NCBI RefSeq assembly: GCF_001187535.1
Contig: NZ_LFIO01000958.1
Span: 62,001-126,000 of the forward strand
Origin: Rhizobium ecuadorense
Lineage (GTDB): Bacteria; Pseudomonadota; Alphaproteobacteria; Rhizobiales; Rhizobiaceae
Direction: 5' to 3'
DNA length: 64,000 nucleotides
In this document: piece after piece, positions 7,281-16,087 of the stretch
Numbering within the stretch: the first letter of the stretch is position 1
Layout: each line of letters begins with the position of its first letter
Translations under genes and position numbers: made by a program
The notes under the pieces: model-generated
The model's input: only the letters and a program-made list of their open reading frames with translations
The model's database searches: none
What the model was told of the DNA's origin: nothing

Positions 7281-9197
7281 TTGAACAGCAAAGTTTCGTT
7301 CTCTGCGGCATCCAGAGATTACCAGGCGGGCCGCTACACACAGTCCTTGGCGACGCTCAACCAGCTCATGGATATCCAGCAGGACGCCAAGACCTACGCG
7401 CTGCTGGCCAAGAACCTCCTGCAGCTCGGCTTCAAGGCCGATGCCGCGAAAGCCTATGGCCTGGCCGGCAACTGCGAAGGGCCGAATGCCTACGAATACC
7501 AGAAACAGGCTGCCAAGCTGCATTATGAGATCGGCAACGAGGATGATGCTCTGCTGATCGCCATGCGAAACCTCGCCAAGGCGCAGGACGACGCGGAACT
7601 CGCCTTCATCATAACCGCGATCTATCTGAAGCGGCAGCAGCGGGATATCATTCGCCCGTTCAAGACGGTGCTGTCACAGAGTGCCAATCCCGATCATATG
7701 CGCCTGGCTGCCCTGCTGCTGAGCGACGATCTGAACGACGCAACCAACCAGAGCCTCTCGCGCAACCTCTTCAAGCGGTTTCCCGGCAATCACGCATTCC
7801 GCTTCCTGCATCTGGTTTTCGCGCGCGAATTCAACGATTTCGAAGAGGCCAGCAAACATCAGGCAGTGATCGACGCGACCCTGGCGAGGGGCGATATCGA
7901 GATCCTGCGCAAGGACAACCCGTTCTATCATCTGCACTGGTGCGGCAACGAGGATTTCAACCGGCATGCGACAATCGGCACCACCCCCCTCAACCCGGAA
8001 CGGGTAGCCGTCCGCCGCAACCAGCCGCACACATGGTCGAACAAGATCCGGATTGGTTACATGTCGTCGGACTTCTGGGATCGCCATGCGACCATGAAGC
8101 TGTTGCAGCGCATCCTGGAACTGCACGACAAGGACCGGTTCGAGGTGACGCTGTTCTGCCATACCGGTCCGGAATACCTGAAGCACAACGTGACCGACCG
8201 CAGCCGCTGGGGCCGGATCGTCGACGTTCACGGCTTCTCCGACCAGGCGGTGCTGGCAGTGGTGCGCGAGCACAATATCGACATCATGGTCGACCTGAAG
8301 GGCCACACCTCCGGCAGCCGCGCGACGGTGTTCAACCAGCCGCTGGCACCGGTCCATGTCGGCTGGCTCGGTTTCCCCGGCAGCACGGTCAATATCGATC
8401 TCGACTATGTTATCGGCGACCATTCGGTATTGCCCGAGGTGGCCAAGCCCTTCTACCATGAGAAATTCTGCCGGCTGCCGGAAAGCTATCAGCCGAACGA
8501 CCCGATGCACCGCCCGAAGCCGCGCCCCGTCACCCGCGAGCAGCTGGGTCTGCCGGAAGAGGCCTTCATCTTCGCCTCGTTCAACGGCAACCGCAAGATC
8601 ACGCCGGAGACCATCGACAGCTGGTGCCGCATTCTCAAGCGGGCGCCGAACAGCGTGCTCTGGCTGATGGCGAACACGCCGCGCAACCAGGCGAACCTGT
8701 TGAAGCAGTTCCAGACGGCGGGCATTTCGCCCAAGCGGATCATTTTCTGCCCGCGCGCGCCCTACGAACAACATATCGACCGTCAGCAGGCTGCCGACCT
8801 CGGCATCGACACCTTCCCGGTCAACGGCCACACGACCACCTCGGAGCAGCTCTGGGGCGGCCTGCCGGTCCTGACCGTCAAGGGCACCAACTTCGCCTCA
8901 CGCGTCAGCGAGAGCCTGCTACGGGCCATCGACCTGCCCGACCTCGTCGCAAGCGACCTGCAGGCCTACGAGGATCTGGCCGTGGAGCTGGCGCAGAATC
9001 CCGGACGGATCGCCGAATACAAGGCGCACTTGAAAGAGAAGCGTTATATCGCGCCGCTCTTCGACGCCGAACGCTTCTGCAATCATCTGGAGCAGGCCTA
9101 CGAAATCATGGCCGAGCGCGCCAAACAGCGTCTCGAACCCGAGCACGTGGACATCGCGGCGCTGCCGCCGCGCACGGCGCCGTTCGCCGCCGAGTGA
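7281..9197 (+). CDS. TPR / SPINDLY-OGT family glycosyltransferase (GT41-like), candidate flagellin glycosyltransferase
   Basis: A 638-residue protein. TTG at 7281 is chosen because GGAG lies 7 nt upstream; the protein then opens MNSKVSFSAASRDYQAGRYT. The first ~230 residues are helical TPR-like repeats. From about residue 250 the sequence matches the catalytic region of O-linked GlcNAc transferase / SPINDLY proteins: RIGYMSSDFWDRHATMKLL, then DLKGHTSGSRATVFNQPLAP with VHVGWLGFPGS, FASFNGNRKITPE, and NGHTTTSEQLWGGLPVLT. These enzymes move a sugar from a nucleotide donor to Ser/Thr of a protein. The gene lies between fliP and four flagellin genes on the opposite strand, so flagellin is the likely acceptor (inference). 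No signal peptide or membrane helix is seen, as expected for a cytoplasmic enzyme acting before export. Confidence 0.85.
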   Translation: MNSKVSFSAASRDYQAGRYTQSLATLNQLMDIQQDAKTYALLAKNLLQLGFKADAAKAYGLAGNCEGPNAYEYQKQAAKLHYEIGNEDDALLIAMRNLAKAQDDAELAFIITAIYLKRQQRDIIRPFKTVLSQSANPDHMRLAALLLSDDLNDATNQSLSRNLFKRFPGNHAFRFLHLVFAREFNDFEEASKHQAVIDATLARGDIEILRKDNPFYHLHWCGNEDFNRHATIGTTPLNPERVAVRRNQPHTWSNKIRIGYMSSDFWDRHATMKLLQRILELHDKDRFEVTLFCHTGPEYLKHNVTDRSRWGRIVDVHGFSDQAVLAVVREHNIDIMVDLKGHTSGSRATVFNQPLAPVHVGWLGFPGSTVNIDLDYVIGDHSVLPEVAKPFYHEKFCRLPESYQPNDPMHRPKPRPVTREQLGLPEEAFIFASFNGNRKITPETIDSWCRILKRAPNSVLWLMANTPRNQANLLKQFQTAGISPKRIIFCPRAPYEQHIDRQQAADLGIDTFPVNGHTTTSEQLWGGLPVLTVKGTNFASRVSESLLRAIDLPDLVASDLQAYEDLAVELAQNPGRIAEYKAHLKEKRYIAPLFDAERFCNHLEQAYEIMAERAKQRLEPEHVDIAALPPRTAPFAAE

Positions 9198-9214
9198 GCT
9201 TTTCAATCGTCAAG

Positions 9215-9246
9215 AAAACCCCGCCGGAGCGATCCGGCGGGGTTTT
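9215..9246. terminator. Bidirectional terminator between the glycosyltransferase gene and fliP
   Basis: A perfect 14-bp inverted repeat, AAAACCCCGCCGGA - GCGA - TCCGGCGGGGTTTT. It lies 18 nt after the plus-strand stop and 43 nt past the end of fliP. The A and T ends let it serve both strands. Confidence 0.92.
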
Positions 9247-9288
9247 CTCGTTGGCGAACACGGAGGCGAAGATAGGAGCGGCGGCCGA

Positions 9289-10026
9289 TCAGTTGAACGA
9301 GCGCACCAGACTGCCGACAAGCAGGTTCCAGCCGTCGATCAGCACGAAGAAGAGGATCTTGAACGGCAGCGAGATCGAGGTCGGCGGCAGCATCATCATG
9401 CCCATCGCCATGGTGATGGTGGCGACGATGAGGTCGATGACGAGGAACGGCAGCACGACGAGGAAGCCGATCTCGAAGCCGCGGCGGATCTCGGAAATCA
9501 TGAAGGCCGGGATCAGCACCCGGTAGTCGATCGGATCGGTCGTCTGGATATTCTGCCCGCGTTCGCGCGCCAGATCGACGAAAAGCGCCAGATCCTTGTC
9601 GCGGGTATTGGCCGCCATGAAGGTGCGGAAAGGTTCGGCGATGCGCTGGACGGCCTCGGTCTCGTTGATCTGATTGGCAAGCAGCGGCTGCACACCGTTC
9701 TGCCAGGCCTGATCGAAGGTCGGCGACATGACGTAGAAGGTCATGAACAGCGACAGCGACAGCAGGATCATGTTGGAGGGCGTCGAGGAGAGGCCCATGC
9801 CCGAACGCAGGATCGAGAAGGCGATGACGAAGCGCGGGAAGCTCGTCACCATGATCAGGATGCCCGGCGCGACCGAAAGAATGGTCAGCAGGCCGAATGT
9901 GCGGATGATCCAGGCAGCGACGGAGCCATCGACCGGCAGGTTCAACAAGTCAGTCGGCAGCTGCTGTGCCACCGCCAGTTCCGGTACCGCCATCATGGCG
10001 GCAAGGAAAACTATAAGACGAATCAT
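9289..10026 (-). CDS. fliP: FliP, flagellar export gate protein
   Basis: A 245-residue inner-membrane component of the flagellar type III export gate. An N-terminal signal-like helix (to about AVAQQ at 22) is followed by a helix pair with TSFPRFVIAFSILRSGMG, a periplasmic segment, then two more helices. Family hallmarks include IPAFMISEIRRGFEIGF and DLIVATITMAMGMMMLPPT. It is the last gene of the flgB-to-fliP operon, and its start overlaps the fliL stop by 4 nt. FliQ, FliR and FlhA are not in the window. Confidence 0.97.
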   Translation of the reverse strand: MIRLIVFLAAMMAVPELAVAQQLPTDLLNLPVDGSVAAWIIRTFGLLTILSVAPGILIMVTSFPRFVIAFSILRSGMGLSSTPSNMILLSLSLFMTFYVMSPTFDQAWQNGVQPLLANQINETEAVQRIAEPFRTFMAANTRDKDLALFVDLARERGQNIQTTDPIDYRVLIPAFMISEIRRGFEIGFLVVLPFLVIDLIVATITMAMGMMMLPPTSISLPFKILFFVLIDGWNLLVGSLVRSFN

Positions 10027-10529
10027 TCGATGACAAATGTCCTGAACATGACCTTCGATACCCGCCCTTGCGAGCGAAGGTCAACACGTTCCTGTATGTC
10101 ATCCTTGAGATATTGAAAGCCCCGCGGCCCCTCGATCTGCTGAAGGGAAACGGTCCTGATATAAGCGAGGATATCCTGGTGAATATCCTCGGAAACCTTG
10201 ACATCCGGCGGCCCGTTGAACAGCAGCGCGACCTCGAGTCGGACCCAGTTTTCCGAGGGATAAGCGAGGTTCGAGGTGATCGGCTCGAGCTGGACGACGT
10301 TGTTGGCCTCGGTCGAGATGTGGGCCAGCCCCTCCTCGGCCTTTTTCTTGGCCTCGGCGTCCTTGGCCTGCTCGGCCTCCTTGGCGCCCTTGACGTTGGG
10401 CGCGACGATCGTACCGACCGCCCAGCCGCCGCCGGCGCCGAGCAGGGTCAGGACGGCGATGCCGATGATCGTCATCAGCGTGGCGGATTTCTTCTTTGAT
10501 TGATCTGCGCTTGCGTCTGGCTCTGCCAT
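10023..10529 (-). CDS. fliL: FliL, basal-body-associated protein
   Basis: 168 residues. A short cytoplasmic tail (AEPDASADQSKKKSA) and one membrane helix (about 18-40, with a GAGGG motif) are followed by a charged Lys/Glu stretch and a periplasmic domain ending KVMFRTFVIE, the usual FliL C-terminus. FliL surrounds or supports the stator and can affect motor output. It is placed 12 nt after flgH and overlaps fliP. Length and order agree with other alphaproteobacteria. Confidence 0.93.
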   Translation of the reverse strand: MAEPDASADQSKKKSATLMTIIGIAVLTLLGAGGGWAVGTIVAPNVKGAKEAEQAKDAEAKKKAEEGLAHISTEANNVVQLEPITSNLAYPSENWVRLEVALLFNGPPDVKVSEDIHQDILAYIRTVSLQQIEGPRGFQYLKDDIQERVDLRSQGRVSKVMFRTFVIE

Positions 10530-10541
10530 CGTCGTTCAGCC

Positions 10542-11258
10542 TCAAAGGGGCGAGAAAAGATCGACGGCCTGCTGGCCGCGCGGAGGCTGCTGCACTTCCA
10601 TCAGGCGGCCGCGGCCACCGTAGGAGATGCGGGCTTCGGCGATCTTGTCGTAGGAGATCTGGTTTTCGGCATTGACGTCCTGCGGACGAACGATACCGGC
10701 GACGTTCAGGATGCGCAGTTCCTGGTTCAACCGGACTTCCTGTGAGCCCGATATGACGAGGTTGCCGTTTTCGAGAATGCCGGTGACGACCGCGGCGACC
10801 AGAAGGGTCAACTTGTCGGTGCGCTCAATCTTGCCCTTGCCGTCGGTGCTGGTGTCGGAGCCATAGGTCAGGTCGGTCTTGGACTCGGGCGTCCAGCCGA
10901 AGATCTGGGCGTTGACGTCCCAGTTCATGCCGCTCGAATTCTTGCGGCTGCGGTTGGTCTCGTTGTCGAAAGAGCCCTTGTCGTTGATCTGAATGTCGAC
11001 GGTCAGGATGTCGCCGACGTTGAGCGCGCGCGCATCCTTGAAGAGTGCAGCCTGCGAATCGCTCCACAGCGAATAACCCTGCGCCACGGCGCGCGGCTGC
11101 TTCGGATAAAGCGCCATCTGCGGCGTCTGGCCATAGGCAAGGCCGCTGCCGATCGGGCTCATGGCGGGCGCGCGGCCGATCTCGCTGACTGCCGTCGGAG
11201 TCTGGCAGCCTGCAAGGAGTGCGAGGGCGGCGATCGCGGCCGGGAAACGCATATTCAT
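10542..11258 (-). CDS. flgH: FlgH, L-ring lipoprotein
   Basis: A 238-residue outer-membrane ring protein. The lipoprotein signal MNMRFPAAIAALALLAGC places the lipidated Cys at residue 18. Family segments include SLWSDSQAALFKDARALNVG, the DILTVDIQINDKGSFDNET region, and the C-terminal GRGRLMEVQQPPRGQQ with DLFSPL. It forms the L ring that carries the rod through the outer membrane, paired with the P ring (FlgI). The start overlaps the motE stop by 4 nt. Confidence 0.97.
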   Translation of the reverse strand: MNMRFPAAIAALALLAGCQTPTAVSEIGRAPAMSPIGSGLAYGQTPQMALYPKQPRAVAQGYSLWSDSQAALFKDARALNVGDILTVDIQINDKGSFDNETNRSRKNSSGMNWDVNAQIFGWTPESKTDLTYGSDTSTDGKGKIERTDKLTLLVAAVVTGILENGNLVISGSQEVRLNQELRILNVAGIVRPQDVNAENQISYDKIAEARISYGGRGRLMEVQQPPRGQQAVDLFSPL

Positions 11259-11794
11259 GAAGGATCCTTCGACGTATTGGGATCGGACGCACTGGCGATG
11301 ACGCTGGCGATGGCCGCGGCCTTCTTCGCGTCCATCTCGTTGAGGATGAGGCTCGACTGACGCGGCCCGAGCCGCATGATCACGGCGGAGGCCACCTCGA
11401 TCTTCATATCCTGCAGCTGCTGGGCGGCCGCATCCGGCTTCATCTTCCTGTAGATCTCGGTGAGGCCGGCTTCCGCCTGCTTCAGGAAATCGTCGCGCCG
11501 CTTCAGCCAGTCCTGGTATTCCGCCTTGCGCTTGTCCATCTCCGCCATGCGGGCGTCGATGTCGGCGCGAAGCTTTTCCAGTTCCTGCTTCTGCAGCAGG
11601 TAACGCTGGTCGCGGGCGGGGTCGGCGATGTTGGTGCAGAACTGCTTGACCTCGTCCTCAGAGGTGATGTCGCCCGCCGGCGCATGCTCTTGTGCAAAGG
11701 CGCTAGGGATCGACAGAAGGACGAGGCTTGCTGCCGGCAGCGCCAGCCGGCGCAGCAATTGCAGGACCGTCATGTCTTTGATGATCTTTATCAT
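11255..11794 (-). CDS. motE: MotE, chaperone for MotC
   Basis: 179 residues with an N-terminal signal peptide ending near SAFAQ, a central coiled coil of Lys/Glu/Arg heptads (about 60-120), and a C-terminal MgtE-N-like segment (LGPRQSSLILNEMDAKKAAA). In S. meliloti MotE is a periplasmic dimer that stabilises MotC. The position between flgI and flgH is the same there. It overlaps both neighbours by 4 nt, suggesting translational coupling. Confidence 0.88.
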   Translation of the reverse strand: MIKIIKDMTVLQLLRRLALPAASLVLLSIPSAFAQEHAPAGDITSEDEVKQFCTNIADPARDQRYLLQKQELEKLRADIDARMAEMDKRKAEYQDWLKRRDDFLKQAEAGLTEIYRKMKPDAAAQQLQDMKIEVASAVIMRLGPRQSSLILNEMDAKKAAAIASVIASASDPNTSKDPS

Positions 11795-12912
11795 TGCAGC
11801 ACAAGCTCCGCCTGCAGGGCGCCCGCCGACTTGATGCCCTGGAGAATGGCGATAATGCCATCCGGTTTCACACCGATATTGTTGAGGCCGGCGACGAGGG
11901 TCCTGAGGTCGGGACCGTCGATGATGGCGACGCGCCCGCCGGTCTGCTCGGCCGCGATGTCGGTCTGCGGCTGGACCGCGGTCCGGCCGCGCGAGAAGGG
12001 TTCGGGCTGGATGATCTGCGGCGTCTCGGTGACCTGCACCGTCAGGGTGCCGTAGCTGACGGCAACCGGCGAGACGCGGACGTCGGAGCCGATGACGATC
12101 GTTCCGGTGCGCTCGTTGATGACAACCTTGGCCGGCGTATCGGTTTCGACGATGAGATTTTCGATGTCGGCCATCAACCGGGTGAGATCGGCCTGGCGCG
12201 GCTTCTGGATCACCACTTCCTGCGAATCCTTGGCTTCGGCCACCGGGCCGCCGAAGCGTGCCGAGGCATAACCGTTGACGATGTCGGCGATGCGGATCGC
12301 CGTCGAGAAGTCGGGGTTGCGCAGCTGCAGCACGAGATTGACCGAGTCCTTGAAACGGGACGGCAGTTCGCGTTCGATGATCGCGCCGCCGGGCACGCGG
12401 CCGGCGGTGGTCACACCTTCGGTCACGGTTGCGGCCTGGCCCTGGGCCTGGAAGCCGGTGACGATGGCCGCGCCCTGCGCGACGGCATAGATCTGGCCGT
12501 CAGCGCCGGAAAGCGAGGTCATGACGAGCGTGCCGCCGCGCAGCGACGTCGCGTCGCCGAGCGAGCTCACCGTTACGTCGATGCGGCTGCCGGGGCTTGC
12601 AAAGGGCGGCAGGTTGGCGGTGACCATCACGGCCGCCGTGTTCTTGGCGTTGGACTGGCCGCCCTGCGTCGAGATGCCGAGATTCTGCAGCATCGCCCGC
12701 ATCGACTGCTCGGTGAAAGGCGAGGCGCGGAAGCCGTCGCCGGTTCCCTGCAGGCCGACGATCAGGCCATAACCGATCAGCTGGTTGTCGCGGCCGGCCT
12801 GAAGGGAGGCGATATCCTTGATGCGGGAGGTCAGCGCCCAGGCGGGCGCGACGTCGACGAGGCTCATGGCGAGAACCGCGACAAGGGTCAAGAACCGGAA
12901 GAACAATTTCAT
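11791..12912 (-). CDS. flgI: FlgI, P-ring protein
   Basis: A 373-residue periplasmic ring subunit. The signal peptide ends near VAPAWAL at about 27. The mature start SRIKDIASLQAGRDNQLIGY with GLIVGLQGTGDG is the FlgI signature. Other family stretches are ITANLPPF-type and INERTGTIVIGSDVRVSPVA. The C-terminal LRTLVAGLNNIGVKPDGIIA is also typical. FlgA assists P-ring assembly and is encoded just upstream with a 4-nt overlap. Confidence 0.97.
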   Translation of the reverse strand: MKLFFRFLTLVAVLAMSLVDVAPAWALTSRIKDIASLQAGRDNQLIGYGLIVGLQGTGDGFRASPFTEQSMRAMLQNLGISTQGGQSNAKNTAAVMVTANLPPFASPGSRIDVTVSSLGDATSLRGGTLVMTSLSGADGQIYAVAQGAAIVTGFQAQGQAATVTEGVTTAGRVPGGAIIERELPSRFKDSVNLVLQLRNPDFSTAIRIADIVNGYASARFGGPVAEAKDSQEVVIQKPRQADLTRLMADIENLIVETDTPAKVVINERTGTIVIGSDVRVSPVAVSYGTLTVQVTETPQIIQPEPFSRGRTAVQPQTDIAAEQTGGRVAIIDGPDLRTLVAGLNNIGVKPDGIIAILQGIKSAGALQAELVLQ

Positions 12913-13391
12913 TTTGCCCTCACATGGACCGTGCCGTCTGCAAGCACCGTGCCGCTGACGATGACGCCGGAATCCATATTGCGCGCGCGGATCAGCTGCC
13001 CGGTGGAGCCGTCTTCGAGCGGCGAGCCGGCGGCTGAAATGGTCATCGCACCGAGCGAGAAGACGAGGCGGATCGAAGATCCGCGTGTCACCGTATAGGG
13101 CTCACGCAGACCTGAAACCGAAATCGTGCGACCCGGCAGCAGGGTGCGCTTGGAGACCAGGCCTTCGACCTGGGAAATGGATTTGGCGAAATCGCCGGCG
13201 AGGTTGGGGTTGGTGACCTCGACCTCCTGAAGCTGGCTGGCCGACAATGTGTCGCCGGGGTAGATGATCGTCGTCGGGACGACGGCATAACCCATGCCGG
13301 CATCCACGTCCGTGGGCGAGAAAACGCCCGCGACTGCGATCGTGGCCGCCGCCACCCATCCTGAGATGTATCCTGCCCGGCAAAACATCAT
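12909..13391 (-). CDS. flgA: FlgA, P-ring assembly chaperone
   Basis: 160 residues with a signal peptide and a SAF-type C-terminal domain. Family features are YVVPTTIIYPGDTLSASQL, LVSKRTLLPGRTISVSGLRE, the hydrophobic VRLVFSLGAMTISAAGSPLE strand region, and RNMDSGVIVSGTVLADGTVH near the end. The protein is shorter than the enterobacterial form, as is usual in rhizobia. It lies between flgG (16-nt gap) and flgI (overlap) in the rod/ring operon. Confidence 0.93.
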   Translation of the reverse strand: MMFCRAGYISGWVAAATIAVAGVFSPTDVDAGMGYAVVPTTIIYPGDTLSASQLQEVEVTNPNLAGDFAKSISQVEGLVSKRTLLPGRTISVSGLREPYTVTRGSSIRLVFSLGAMTISAAGSPLEDGSTGQLIRARNMDSGVIVSGTVLADGTVHVRAK

Positions 13392-13407
13392 GTTTCGGCC
13401 CTTCCCC

Positions 13408-14196
13408 TTACTTCAGGTTCTTGCTGACGATGGAGGCCATTTCGTCAGCCGTGGTGATCACCTTGGAATTCATTTCGTAAGCACGCTGGGCCGAGATCAG
13501 TTCGGTGATTTCCTTCACCGGGTCGACGTTCGAGGCTTCCAGATAACCCTGCTTCATGTAGGCGAAACCTTCCTCATCGGGATTGCCGACGACGGCTTCG
13601 CCGGAGGCTGCCGTTTCCTGGAAGAGATTGTCGCCGATCGGCTGGAGGCCGGCCTCGTTGACGAAATCGGCAAGTGTCAGTTGGCCGAGAACAGTCGCGT
13701 CCGTCGCCCCCGGCAACTTGGCCGAAACCTGGCCCGAGCGGCTGATCGTCAGCTCGGTCGAGCCCGTCGGAATGGTGATGCCGGGCATGACCTCGTAACC
13801 GTCGATGGTGACGAGCTGGCCCTGGTCGTTTTTGTTGAAGGCGCCGGCGCGGCTGTAAAGCGTCGTCCCGTCGGTCGACTGGATCTGGAAGAAGCCCTTG
13901 CCGATCAGCGCCACGTCGAGATCGTTGCCGGTCTGGGTCAGTTCGCCCTGCAGATGCAAGTTGCGGACCGCCGAGGTCTGGACGCCGAGGCCGATATTGG
14001 CGCCTTCGGGAACGACGGCCTGGTTGGCGCGGTTGGCGACACCCTTGGCGCGTTCGGTCTGGTAGAGAAGATCGGAGAATTCGGCGCGCGCGCGCTTGAA
14101 ACCCGTCGTATTGATGTTGGCGATGTTGTTCGCGATGACTTCCAGATTGGTCTGCTGGGCATCCATGCCCGTTGCTGCAATGGCGAGCGCTCTCAT
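13408..14196 (-). CDS. flgG: FlgG, distal rod protein
   Basis: 262 residues starting [20 protein letters not shown] followed by [20 protein letters not shown], the classic rod/hook N-terminus. The C-terminus [20 protein letters not shown] and [15 protein letters not shown] is the matching helix. FlgG forms the distal rod that passes through the P and L rings. The gene lies 19 nt after fliE and 16 nt before flgA. Length is normal for the family. Confidence 0.97.
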   Translation of the reverse strand: MRALAIAATGMDAQQTNLEVIANNIANINTTGFKRARAEFSDLLYQTERAKGVANRANQAVVPEGANIGLGVQTSAVRNLHLQGELTQTGNDLDVALIGKGFFQIQSTDGTTLYSRAGAFNKNDQGQLVTIDGYEVMPGITIPTGSTELTISRSGQVSAKLPGATDATVLGQLTLADFVNEAGLQPIGDNLFQETAASGEAVVGNPDEEGFAYMKQGYLEASNVDPVKEITELISAQRAYEMNSKVITTADEMASIVSKNLK

Positions 14197-14215
14197 GTGT
14201 TCGTCCTCAAATCAG

Positions 14216-14557
14216 TTACATCTGCATCTTGGTGACTTCGAGAAAGGCCGAGACGACCTTGTCGCGGATAGCAATCGCCGTCTGCAACGTCTGCTCGGCC
14301 TGGAGCATGGAATCGACGACTTCACGCGTCGTCGCCGTGCCCTTGATCCCGGCGAAGGACATGCTTTCCGCACCCTTCAGGCTGGTGACCGCGTCGTTTG
14401 CCATGTTGCCCATGACGGAGGCGAAGCTCATGCCGTTGGCCGCGCCCGCGGTGCCCGGCAGGGTGGCGGCAGACGACGAGGCGGAATTTTCGGTGTCGAC
14501 GGCGCCGAGCGCGCGGGTCATCGAAAGATTGCTGACATTCTGGACGCTGCTGATCAT
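14216..14557 (-). CDS. fliE: FliE, MS-ring/rod junction protein
   Basis: 113 residues. The C-terminal half (MSFASVMGNMANDAVTSLKG, then REVVDSMLQAEQTLQTAIAI, RDKVVSAFLEVTKMQM) is typical of FliE, which links the MS ring to the rod and is among the first export substrates. The N-terminus is Ser/Ala-rich. It begins 2 nt after the flgC stop. Confidence 0.95.
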   Translation of the reverse strand: MISSVQNVSNLSMTRALGAVDTENSASSSAATLPGTAGAANGMSFASVMGNMANDAVTSLKGAESMSFAGIKGTATTREVVDSMLQAEQTLQTAIAIRDKVVSAFLEVTKMQM

Positions 14558-14559
14558 TA

Positions 14560-14976
14560 TTATTGGCTCTTCAGGAGATCGATCGTGGAGGAGATGAGAT
14601 CGCGGGTCTGCTTGATGGTCTGCAGATTGGCGTCATACGAGCGGTTGGCTTCGCGCATGTCGGCCATCTCGACCAGAATGTTGACGTTCGGCAGCTTGAC
14701 GACGCCCTTCTGGTCCGCAGCCGGATTGCTCGGATCGAATTCGGTGCTGAAGTCGCCTTCGTCGACGCCGACCTTCTTGACATCGACCGTCTCGACGCCG
14801 CTGGCGCGATCCATCTGCTGGCCGAAAGTAATCGTCTTGCGGCGGTAGGGGTCGGCACCCGGTGTGTCGCCGGTCGAGCGGGCGTTGGCGATGTTTTCCG
14901 AAACGATGCGCAGGCGCGTCGACTGCGCCTCGAGCCCGGAACCGGCGATTTTCATTGCTGCTGAAAGCGGATCCAT
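14560..14976 (-). CDS. flgC: FlgC, proximal rod protein
   Basis: 138 residues starting [20 protein letters not shown] and containing [20 protein letters not shown]. The C-terminal helix is [20 protein letters not shown]. This is a normal-length FlgC rod subunit. It follows flgB by 5 nt. Confidence 0.97.
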   Translation of the reverse strand: MDPLSAAMKIAGSGLEAQSTRLRIVSENIANARSTGDTPGADPYRRKTITFGQQMDRASGVETVDVKKVGVDEGDFSTEFDPSNPAADQKGVVKLPNVNILVEMADMREANRSYDANLQTIKQTRDLISSTIDLLKSQ

Positions 14977-14981
14977 GGCTT

Positions 14982-15374
14982 TTACTTCCTGACGGTCATC
15001 AGCATCATGCGGTTGAAGGAACTGACCAGCGAGGTGTTCAGATCATATTGGCGCTTGATATCGCCAGACTTGGAGAGCTCCTCGGCAAGGCCGACCGTGT
15101 TGCCGGATTCCTGGACGCCGATTTCCTGGTCGAGTGCAGCATCCTTGACGTCGATATCGCCGCTGGCGCTGAAATCATTGCCGCTGAGATGGGCCGGATT
15201 GGTGCGCGCCATGGTGATGTCGGATTTGTCGAGCACGGCGTCGAAGGGCGTGACGTCCTTGGCGCGGAACTTCGGGGTATTGGCATTCGCGATGTTGCCG
15301 GCAACAACCTGCTGACGGATCGTCAGCCATTCCGCCTGTCGCGAAGCCAAGTCGAAAAGTTGGATCGGTTGCAT
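14982..15374 (-). CDS. flgB: FlgB, proximal rod protein
   Basis: 130 residues: N-terminal [20 protein letters not shown], then [19 protein letters not shown], and a C-terminal helix [20 protein letters not shown]. It is the first gene of the ten-gene rod/ring/export operon. The promoter should lie in the gap between it and the terminator at 15477-15503. Confidence 0.97.
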   Translation of the reverse strand: MQPIQLFDLASRQAEWLTIRQQVVAGNIANANTPKFRAKDVTPFDAVLDKSDITMARTNPAHLSGNDFSASGDIDVKDAALDQEIGVQESGNTVGLAEELSKSGDIKRQYDLNTSLVSSFNRMMLMTVRK

Positions 15375-15476
15375 GAGACTCTCCGTTTTTACTGTCCCGA
15401 ACCTAGTGCGGTAATCTTGCGTGGGACTTACGGAAAATCAGGTTTCAAGCCGCCTTACGGGGCGCGCGCGCCGCGC

Positions 15477-15503
15477 AAAAAAACCGGGGCCCCGGCCGGT
15501 TTT
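15477..15503 (-). terminator. Rho-independent terminator after the flgF-fliI operon
   Basis: On the minus strand AAAACCGG pairs with CCGGTTTT across an 8-nt loop that is itself G/C-complementary, followed by seven T residues. It lies 40 nt past the stop of the 15543-16085 gene and just upstream of flgB. Confidence 0.8.
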
Positions 15504-15542
15504 CGGCGGAGCCCCTGTTGCCTTCGGCGTCGGCCGGCAGCT

Positions 15543-16085
15543 TCAGTTGTTCTGGTAGGTTTCACCCTTGGAGGTGACGATCATCCACTTGCCCTCGCGC
15601 TGTTCGATTGTCGCAAGGCGGCTCTGATCCGGCAGGATCGAGCCGACGCGCACCACATACATGCCGGAAGTATCCTCGATCAGCGCCCGGCCGTTGGAAA
15701 CGTGCAGCAGCCGGAAGGACGACTTGCCGGGGAAGGGTTGATCCTCCAGGATGGGCCGGCCCTCGCGTTCCTTGCCGAGATCGGAGACCGTCGCCGTCGT
15801 CAGCGGATCGATCGGCGGCGCCTTCTTGTCCGGCTCGTTCTTGTTGACCATGGCAAGCGGCGAGACGCTGAAGACGTTGCGGGCCGGCCAATCCGGCAGT
15901 TCGCGCGAATTGTCGCTGGCGGCGACGTTGATGCCGAATTTGTCTTCGTTGAAGAACACGTACCAGGGAAAGAAGGCGGAGGCGCCGGCCAGCGCCAGGC
16001 CGGCAAAAGTCAGAAACCGATCCAGGCCGGCGGCCTTCCTGCGCTGCTTCGGGGAAGCGATGCGTTCATCGTCGAATTCAGCCAC
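15543..16085 (-). CDS. Membrane-anchored protein of unknown function in the fliI operon
   Basis: 180 residues. GTG at 16085 is chosen because GAGGAG lies just upstream and it sits 2 nt past the fliI stop. The N-terminus is charged (AEFDDERIASPKQRRKAAG), then one membrane helix (about 20-42, ending FFPWYVFF), a Pro/Asp-rich linker, and a small C-terminal domain (about 115-180) with YVVRVGSILPDQSRLATIEQ. That domain recalls the PilP/GspC type of small beta domain that docks on secretion rings (weak resemblance, inference). The steady place between fliI and flgB in rhizobia suggests a flagellar role; none can be named from sequence. Confidence 0.8.
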   Translation of the reverse strand: MAEFDDERIASPKQRRKAAGLDRFLTFAGLALAGASAFFPWYVFFNEDKFGINVAASDNSRELPDWPARNVFSVSPLAMVNKNEPDKKAPPIDPLTTATVSDLGKEREGRPILEDQPFPGKSSFRLLHVSNGRALIEDTSGMYVVRVGSILPDQSRLATIEQREGKWMIVTSKGETYQNN

Positions 16086-16087
16086 GT

